Source of the DNA: Pseudeuparius sepicola
Lineage: Eukaryota > Arthropoda > Insecta > Coleoptera > Anthribidae
Reading direction: 5' to 3'
Assembly: GCA_963920635.1 (NCBI GenBank)
Contig: OY987306.1
Span: forward strand, 11,550,001-11,614,000
Length of the DNA stretch: 64,000 nucleotides
Part shown: positions 56,552 through 64,000 of the stretch, piece after piece
How the letters are laid out: every line of letters starts with the position of its first letter
Position numbering within the stretch: position 1 is the first letter of the stretch
Notes under the pieces: model-generated
Told to the model about the DNA's origin: nothing
The model's input: only the letters and a program-made list of their open reading frames with translations
Database searches by the model: none
Program-made: the position numbers and the translations under genes

Positions 56552-57026
56552 AAAAATATATACAACAAGAACAAGTGGATATGCGGATGTGACATATTAA
56601 TTATTGCTCTGTTTTGTTTTCCCTGTTTACTGTTTTATAAAGAAGGAGCGGGTAAGGCATAGGCTGCAACAGGATTCATAGATTTAAAACATATATATGA
56701 AAAAAACACGAGCTTTCTGTTCGGCACAGGAACAATTATTATTGTTCAAGAGAAATAGCATTTTTACGAACCAGCAAAACATTATTAAACATAACGAAGC
56801 CGTGGCTAAATATCGATATATTTTAAAAATAATAATGAACTGCATAAAATTTTGTGGAAAACTAGAATTAGCGTTACGAGGGCACGACGAAAAACAAGAT
56901 TCTCAATTCTCAACATCGTGGTATTTTTCTAGAATCAATCGATTTTACATCCGAACTAAATTCTATTATGAAATACAATTAAAAAATTCTGCAGTGTTTA
57001 TCTCCAAGAAATTCGAGAGCAAATGA
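56552..57026 (+). pseudogene. hAT-type transposase (ZMYM1/DUF4371-like) fragment, broken
   Basis: The plus strand reads a TTF-like zinc-binding start, WICGCD..ALFCFPCLLF, then GFIDLKHIYEK. In a shifted frame it continues QQNIIKHNEAVAKYRYIL and NCIKFCGKLELALRGHDE. FCFPCLLF and the HNE...NR..L...I....LGKQELAFRGHDE block are hallmarks of ZMYM1-like hAT proteins. There is an in-frame TAG near 56659, where a Trp codon is expected, and a frameshift before 56700. The RNase-H-like catalytic core that should follow is missing. Confidence 0.82.
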
Positions 57027-57029
57027 ACA

Positions 57030-58415
57030 TTTCGAATCGTTGTCAAATGGTAATGATATTTAGATATTTACATGATTTTTAAAATGTTTGCGTTATTAAC
57101 TTCTAAAAAAACTGGAAATGTTGTTTTATGCACTTTTATATTAATTATGCAAAAATACATAATTAATAACGAAAATAAAAAAGACCATGCCGGAAGTTGG
57201 TACCCACCTCGGTAGGTACTCACCTTTTTTTAATTAACCGCGAATGTATTCTCATTTGTTTTCAAAACCAGCAGCCACTGACGGTCATACTTAGAGCCAC
57301 CAAATCTACAATGATGCCAAGTTTCAAAACTTTTGCACCAAAAAATTATCTAATGTCTCCACTGTCAAAAATTAAAATTATTGTTTATTTTGGAAAAGCT
57401 CGTTTTTTTTAAACGGCTCTTGCTTTTCAACTGAGTTATAAGCATATTAAAAAAGAGCAGATAGGTAGAGGGTGTCCAGAAAATTCAAATATGTATAGAA
57501 GTACAATACCGGTATTATCGGAAAAAGTCAGTATCCCTAGTTTATCATTTTCGGCCATATGACAATAAATAAAAAACAAATATCTCAATCTCAACCAAAT
57601 TTGTATATATCTACGTACCCACGCATGCACACACGCCAAATTAACTGTCGACAGCATTCATAATGTATACTAGAGATTTTATTTTATTTATACAATTTGA
57701 ATATAAATTTCCAATTTGTTATGTAGGTAAGAAAAATATTTATGATTTCGAACCAAATAATCACACCTCCCTCTGTTTCAAATATCATGCGCCCAGATAC
57801 AGAAGTTCTATTTATAGACAAAATAGGCTTTTAGCAGTTCTCTGACCGGTCACATCGACGAGCTAATGCGAATTCCTATGCGGCTTTCACTCAATTACAT
57901 ATTTATGTACATGATTTTAAATAGGTGGCATTTTTATAATAGCTCCAAACTGCTACTGGTATTACTCCCAGACTGGCGCAAATGGAAATGGACACATTAG
58001 GTAACTGATTTCTGTTGCTGGGCTATCAAACCAGTTTTTTAATCAAGTCACTCTTCAACACTTTCTTGTTTAGAACAAAATAGTTCATTTAATTTGGCAA
58101 TAAAATAGCTAATTCACAACATAATGCATATTTCTTTATTTTTATTTCAAACTTTTCTCTAAGATTCAGGGAATTTATAAGTCCACCAACTTTATGCTTT
58201 ATCGTTTTAGGAGAAAAAGGACATATTGCTACTGCGGATAGAGCTAGCTCAGGTTAATCAGAAACGCCTATTAAAACCCTCAATTATGCTTTTTTGTGGA
58301 TTTACAGGGTGATTTATCAATGTTGCCCAATATTTTCTCAGGCAAAATTATTGCACAGCTTGTTCGAATCTCATAATATTTTAGGAGTTTAATACACTAG
58401 CTAATGTCAATGTAC
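57030..58415. other. AT-rich intergenic DNA
   Basis: Lone CAGGGTG at 58304 and AGGGTGTCC at 57469 may be element ends without partners. No gene recognised. Confidence 0.4.
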
Positions 58416-58416
58416 A

Positions 58417-60070
58417 CGTATAATAAAAACTCAAAAATTCCAGAGCCGGATTTAGCACACTTGATTTTTTGGGTCCTTAAGAAAAGTTTACCCTCTTTGC
58501 GATTTTCAATGGGGATAAAAAACTACATACCATAGTACTGAATGCCACCTATTTGGTTTTTTGCTACACTTTTAACAGGCTTCAAATAAATTATCGAATT
58601 TGACGAAAGCAAAACCAAAGTCACAATTTGCTGAGGAAATACAGGTTGTTTCAGGTTTTAAATTGTCAAATTTTGGGAAATAATAAAACTTTGGAAAATA
58701 CTGCCACATTCAGTTATAGCAACAAATAGAACTTTGAAAAATACTATTACATTAAATACAATTTTATTACTGGTAAAAGTTGACACGAAATGGTGAAGTA
58801 TCGGCCGAATCGAAAAACTACTGGCAGAGATATGGGTAATTAGTTATTCTAATTTAAGAAAAAATAGTCCTCCATGTGCAAATTGAAAGGCGCATTTTGG
58901 AATAGCATCTTTCTTCATATTTTTTTCGTATCTGCTACAGTTTCAATCTTAATTGGAAACTTCCACAGGCAGAATGTGATGAATCTGAGTGTCTTCCGGA
59001 TGGATCCTGCGTCAGCGAAACTTCTCAATTACACGGGACATCCTCAGGGCGCGTCTCAGTGTGATCGTCGCGCCCTGAGGATGTCCCGTGCAATCGAAAG
59101 CTTTGAACGAGTAGTTTTGCTGATGCAGGATCCATCCGGAAAACTCAGATGCTACGGTTTCATGGTAATTTCAGTTTTTTTAAATTTAATGCACGTAAAA
59201 CGATAAAAACAAGTTAACCTGGTTTTTTTTACATGAAGGACCAAAATGTAGTGACCCTAAAACCTAATTGTATATTGAACTGCTAACGTAAAACTAATTT
59301 TGCTTTTTTTTACTACTCTACTAAAAACATTCTTTTAGATTTGGGTCCTCATTTTTCCAAAAACAAGTTTCTTTTCATATAATTTTATGTGTATTAAGTA
59401 AATTTAAAAAAATGAAATTACCATGAAACCACTGTAGATACGAAAAAAGATGAAGAATATTTTTTTGTGGCAAATGAAAGGGGCTCTTTGAAATTAATAC
59501 CGCCCTTGACTTTGCACAGAGCTGAATTACTTTTTTCTTAAATTAGCGTCACTCATTACCCATATCTCCGCCACTGGTTTTTCGGAAAGGATACTTCACC
59601 ATAAAATTTATTATCAACTAAAACTTGTGTCAACCTGTACCAGTAATAAGTATATCAAATTTGGTTTTAACAGCTTTTAGTAGTTTAAGAGATATTAAAT
59701 AGTATCATCCATTTTCAGCGAAATTTAACACCCTGTAACTTCCTTAGGGAGCCTCAAAAACATTAGGTTTATATGAGAAAATGCCATTGTTTTTCAAAGT
59801 TCTATTATTTCCAAAAGTTTGTCAATTTAAAACTGAAACAACCTTTGTTTCTTCAGAAAAAAAATTGTGACTTTGGTTTTGCTTTGGTGAAATTCGATAA
59901 TAATTAATTTGAAGCCAATTGAAAGTGTGGCATTGAACACTATTGTATGTAGTTTTATATCACCGCATTGGATTATCAAAAAATCGTATAGTGTCCAACT
60001 TTTCTTAAAGTGTCCAAAAAGTTAAATGTGTTAAATCCGGCTATGGAATTTTCGAATTTTTATTATACGC
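58417..60070. mobile_element. 1.65 kb foldback element with GC-rich hairpin at its centre
   Basis: CGTATAATAAAAA..CCGGATTTA at the left is inverted at the right (TAAATCCGG..TTTTTATTATACG). Pairing continues inward through several blocks (AATTGTCAAATTTTGGGAAA, CAGAGATATGGGTAAT, TACCATGAAA). The right arm is longer because of internal additions. No clear target duplication. A frame at 58874-59206 spans the centre but is not recognised. Confidence 0.7.
58997..59140. repeat. GC-rich double hairpin
   Basis: The inner arms 59032-59053 and 59069-59090 are perfect 22-base complements around a 15-base loop. The outer arms CCGGATGGATCCTGC and GCAGGATCCATCCGG (58997-59011, 59126-59140) are also perfect. 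The GC content stands out from the AT-rich surroundings. Confidence 0.9.
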
Positions 60071-60628
60071 ATACGTATAGGTACAACACTGGGCGTGCGG
60101 ACCGGACCAATGCCTCTCAGGTAGTTTTTACCAAAAGCTCGTGCCGCATGGCTTCAATTTCCGATGTAACTTCCTATTAGAATTTGCAATTAATAGGCCA
60201 TCTTTATAACCATTCCGAATATTTTGGGCTCAGCTTTCCCGCTTCTCCGAGAACTCTCTCTCCAAGCCAGTCAACTGTTTAAGTTGTTTATTATTGCTCG
60301 AATACCTAACCATTGTTTAAATCAATAGGTACCTACATTATTTTTTGTACCTCTTATTTGTTTAACTTTACTCCTTTCCATCGAAACACCACAACTAAAC
60401 TCCTATGGAATTCTTTTTTTTTTCTCTATTTCTCTATTTGTTCTCTATCATTTTCAAAAGCGGCTACTGGGAGGCTCAAAATCGAACATCAGTAAAATAA
60501 ATAATTATTACATAATAGTAAAAAAACCAAACCGAAATAAAAAGCATACCTTACAATATACTTATAGGTACGTTTTCACTGCAACAACGTTGTTTTATTC
60601 CTTTTTTCAGTGTGACTGAAGCACCTGG

Positions 60629-60897
60629 ATGGATAAAGCTTCTCAGTGCCATCAATTTTCAATATAAAAGTTTTTCCTCTGTCTCTGAAAATAAACATTC
60701 CACGGCTATTAATAGTTTTGCTCAGTTTGAGATTTTTTTATATTGCAAGTTGGCCATGGGTGCCGATTTCTTTTGCAGCACCACTAAGCTGTCCAAAATT
60801 GCCACATTTTTGTTTCTTATACGTTTTTTTGTAGGGCGCAAAATAAACGAGAAAATCGCGGTGGTCCTAAAAAAATCATCCTGTATAATAGGGGTCC
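60629..60897 (+). repeat. Dispersed repeat, copy 1 of a direct pair
   Basis: Starts GGATGGATAAAGCTTCTCAG and ends AAAAATCATCCTGTATA. The same tract, with about 15-20% change by eye, recurs at 62488-62746 in the same orientation. CATCCTG before TA looks like a transposon end (compare CAGGATG at 25788). Confidence 0.8.
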
Positions 60898-62136
60898 AAG
60901 CGTGATTTTTAGGTTGGATACTCGGGACTTAGGAAACAGGCCGTGAATAACCTTAAAAAATTACATTCCCGCAATTTTTTCATTTGAAAAATTATATCTT
61001 TATTGGACTACAAGAGGGAGGCCCCTATGAAGGATTCTGCACCCGGGCCCCAAAACCCCTAGCTACGCTACTGCCCGCTTAAAATTTTTTTCATTATTTA
61101 TTTTTATTTATTTTCATCGTTTATGAATTAAGTATTCAACTGCAAAGAAAATAAAACTAAACTACACCCCTCAGAAATCCACTACATGTACCTACCTCTC
61201 TCAGTTGTTAAATAGTTTCGTATAAAAATTAAACGGTACGAAATCTTATACAATAGTAAGAGGTTAGCTAATTTACAGCTTGCTCCATACGCCCGGGTTT
61301 TAATACAACCTTGTGACTTGGTGTGGGAAGGACTGTATTTTTGTTCATTTAAAAAATATTTCCTAAAATTTAGAGATTACCATTTACGTGATTTGTAAAT
61401 GCAAAAAATATGGCCAAACTACCATCCTTAGAATTATGCTAAACTTTTATTAAAGCAAAAAAATCCAGAGTGCACACTTTGCCCTACTAATATAAAATTT
61501 CATTTAACAACAAATATGAAATTTGTTTCAGGTATCAACTGAAGTTTCTTTTTAATATTGGCATAAGCTGAATTAATAGCCTTTTTGTTTATAGAAGCTT
61601 ACTGGAATTCAAAATCAAAATAATGTTTTGAAATAAAATTTATGTAGAATTATTCCACAAATTAAAAAAGTACGGAAACACAGGTCTCCCCATAACAAAT
61701 CACAAGGTATCTTCTACAATTGTAAAAGAGTTCGTAGCGTTTAATTTTTATTTTAAACGAGAGTAAGAATTACATGTGTAGTGAATTTCCGAGGGGAGTA
61801 GTTTGGTTTTATGTTGAATAATTCATAAACTGTGATTCATAAAGCAATAGAAGGCAATAGCAAAAATATGTGCCCTGGAGCACGCTAGTTATATTCTAGA
61901 AAGTGCAGACTCGTTCCTTTAATGGTTTAGGCAATATGGCCGAAAATGTCAAAACAAGTGAAAATCGGTTAATCTCCGGCAACGTAATTTTTATGTTTGG
62001 AAAACACTGCATTCTTTTTTTTTAATTAGTGCTGGATAGTTAGAAGGTAAGGTGTTGGCTATATTTTGCAAAATATCAGAAGTCAGTCATTTATCGGATT
62101 TTTGTCACATATCAAATGTTCGTAAAAAAAGAAGAT

Positions 62137-62183
62137 TGGGGCAAAGTGGAATGGCACACAATGTTGCATTCCACTTTGCCCCA
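62137..62183. repeat. Perfect 17 bp hairpin
   Basis: TGGGGCAAAGTGGAATG and CATTCCACTTTGCCCCA are separated by 13 bases. The stem is GC-richer than its surroundings. Confidence 0.85.
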
Positions 62184-62487
62184 CCTGCGACTTTTTTGTA
62201 ATTTACTAAATAAAAACGAAAGTACCTAATTGTTCTTGTAGGCTTTGGGTAAAAATTGCGAGGAACTTTTTATTAAGCGATTTTCTCGCTTATTTTAGGC
62301 CGCACAGAAAATACGTAAGAAAACAAAATATGGCAATTTTGGTCAGCGAGGCGACTTTAAAAAAGGAATGGGCCTCCATGCCCAACTTTTCGCGGTGTAC
62401 TAAAAAAACTTTAAATCGACAAAAATTTTCATGGTCTCAAGAGAGCCGAAGACGCTGTGTAATTTGCTGAAACTATCTGACTACGTG

Positions 62488-62746
62488 GATGGATAAAGCT
62501 TCTCAGTGCCATCAATTTTCAGTAAAAAAGTTTTCCTCTGTCTCTTAAAATAAACTATTAGTAGTTTTGATCAATTTGAGGTTTTTTTAATATTGCGCGA
62601 CAAGTTGGCCATGGATGCCTATTTATTTTGCAGCACCACTTAGCTGTCCAAAATGCAACATTTTTGTATCTTACGCTTTTTTTGTAAGGCGCAAAATAAG
62701 CGAGAAAATCGCGGTGGTAGACCTAAAAAAATCATCCTGTATACTA
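62488..62746 (+). repeat. Dispersed repeat, copy 2 of a direct pair
   Basis: See copy 1 at 60629-60897. The 1.6 kb between the copies has no recognised ORF, so they are not taken as LTRs. Confidence 0.8.
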
Positions 62747-63134
62747 GGTACCTCTATTTGTAGAGATACTAAAAAAAGTTATAAAGAAAATTTGTTCAGC
62801 CTGGTAAGCTACATACGTGTAGAAAATTTCAAAGCGTTAAGCCTACTTTGATTTATTCTAATTTTTTTCTTCAAATAAATGGTTTTCTGTAAATAGCACG
62901 ACAAAACTGTATGGTAACATCCGTGAACTGTGTCTAATAAACTGTCCAAAAACTCTCCAAAATTAAAAAAAAAAAACTGATGTTTTGTTCTTTTGTTGCT
63001 AGTTTTTATGTCAATAGGCGGATACACTATGGCAACGATAATTCCTGCCGCTGAGATTATTTCTAACAAAACTCCTAAACAAACCGGGCTGAACATTTTG
63101 TGAACAACAGTTTGTTAGATAAAGTTCACGTGTA

Positions 63135-64000
63135 CAGGGTGTCTCAAACTCGATGCCCCAGGGTCGATATTGGCTAATAAAAAACGCAAATGAAAATTTC
63201 ACTTGGGGGTTTCAAATGAGACTACTTGGGATTACTTTTGAGCCCAAAATTTTATTTTTGGAACTTTTGAAAATGCCTGTAATGACGTCACGAAATATAT
63301 TTTTCCCAGAAACATACCTGTTTCTTTTTCTATTGTGAAAGAGCGTGTTCTTCTGATAAACTTTCATTAAGAAACTTTTTTCATGTCTCTCTTCGTTTAA
63401 AAGATACAAGCAGAAATATGCAAAAACACGCATATTAAATATATCCGAAAAAATCAAGTTAGCCGTGATTTAATTTGGTCTCCATGGAAAACAACAGACA
63501 GTTTGACTATACTAAAGCAGTTTGTGAAATAACTTGTTAATTTTAAAATATTTAGTCCTGGTTATTATTCATTTTTAATCGTTTATTTCAATCAAAATGA
63601 CTACACATGATGAAAAAGTTGATATGATTTTAATTTACGGGGAAGCCCAAAAAAATGCCAGAAAAGCCGTGCGAATTTATCAAGAAAGATATCCAGACCG
63701 CCGAATTCCTGATCACAAAAAATTTATAAGACTGGAAAAAACTCTTCGCGAAAATCAAAGTGCATTTTGTAATCGAAAAGATAAACCAATTCGAAAAAGA
63801 ACTCGCAGTGATGATGCAACAGCCCAGGTATTGCAATATTTTGAAGACAATCCCAGACATTCAATTTGGCAAGCTAGCAGGGAATTAAATTTTGATAAGT
63901 CCTCAGTTCAAAGAATTATGAAGAGCAATAAATATCACGCCTACAAGTTACACTATTTAGAACAATTAGGGGAACTGAATAGAGAGAAGCGAGTAAATTT
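63135..64000 (+). mobile_element. 5' part of a DUF4817/IS630-type transposon
   Basis: TA at 63133-63134 is followed by CAGGGTGTCTCAAACTCGATG, the same end type as the foldback elements of this window. About 460 bases of untranslated sequence lead to an ORF of IS630-type transposase at 63597. The right end lies outside the window, so the inverted partner cannot be checked. Confidence 0.7.
63597..64000 (+). CDS. IS630/Tc1-mariner-type transposase with DUF4817-like N-terminus, truncated by window end
   Basis: The frame starts at ATG 63597-63599 and stays open to the end of the window (134 codons). The N-terminal region reads EKVDMILIYGEAQKNARKAV then IYQERYPDRRIPDHKKFIRL, the DUF4817-type helix-turn-helix that begins many insect IS630-like transposases (family pattern ..LVYG.A..NA..A...Y...FP.R..P....F). 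A second helix region follows: DNPRHSIWQASRELNFDKSSVQRI, the DNA-binding part that precedes the DDE core. No stop or frameshift is seen. The catalytic DDE domain should begin beyond 64000. It would bind the element's inverted ends and move the element at TA sites. Confidence 0.9.
   Translation, partial: MTTHDEKVDMILIYGEAQKNARKAVRIYQERYPDRRIPDHKKFIRLEKTLRENQSAFCNRKDKPIRKRTRSDDATAQVLQYFEDNPRHSIWQASRELNFDKSSVQRIMKSNKYHAYKLHYLEQLGELNREKRVN

Noticed and set aside
58360..58385. GTTCGAATC as a tRNA/SINE B box
   Set aside because: No A box at the right distance and no cloverleaf could be built.
60629..62746. Direct repeats as a pair of LTRs around a 1.6 kb retroelement
   Set aside because: There is no TG..CA ends, primer-binding site, polyprotein or target duplication, and the copies are too diverged.

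Overview
The window looks like a gene-poor, AT-rich, repeat-dense stretch of an arthropod nuclear genome, most likely an insect. The evidence is the eukaryotic transposon content (Penelope-like element, IS630/Tc1-mariner with a DUF4817-type N-terminus, hAT/ZMYM1-like, jockey-type LINE, piggyBac-like TTAA element), the absence of operons or dense ORFs, and the many foldback elements flanked by TA. The species cannot be named; a beetle or hemipteran is a guess. No intact host protein-coding gene was recognised. The only long intact ORF is a 778-residue Penelope-like reverse transcriptase.

Layout. 1-5 kb: an unidentified ORF open at the left edge, diverged repeats and one TA-flanked MITE. 5.0-8.5 kb: a 3.5 kb CAGGGTT-ended element holding a decayed IS630-type transposase and nested MITEs. 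9.9-14 kb: two foldback elements, a GC-rich block that may be a first exon on the minus strand, and a 145 bp tandem duplication. 15.4-17.0 kb: a TATG microsatellite, a 9-copy 122 bp minisatellite, a small ORF starting in its last unit, and a 329 bp nearly perfect palindrome. 17.7-23 kb: foldbacks and transposon debris. 25.2-32.9 kb: IS630, LINE and foldback relics. 35.2-41.8 kb: a composite Penelope-like insertion with a 15 bp target-site duplication and three hammerhead-like motifs. 44.8-54.4 kb: MITEs, a piggyBac-like MITE and a palindrome. 54.9-57.0 kb: a GC-rich promoter-like block, a large inverted repeat and a broken hAT transposase. 58.4-60.1 kb: a 1.65 kb foldback with a GC-rich hairpin at its core. 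63.1 kb to the end: the 5' part of an apparently intact DUF4817/IS630 transposon running off the window.

How the parts relate. The transposon at the right edge starts with TA plus CAGGGTGTC. At least ten non-autonomous foldback elements here share TA flanks and CAGGGTG-like ends, and three elements with such ends keep pieces of the same transposase type. A simple reading is that one transposase superfamily generated much of the repeat landscape. The Penelope-like insertion is separate: it carries its own RT and GIY-YIG endonuclease, and each pseudo-LTR holds a hammerhead-ribozyme-like core. The regions judged most worth follow-up are that insertion, the minisatellite plus palindrome at 15.4-17.0 kb, and the transposon at the right edge.
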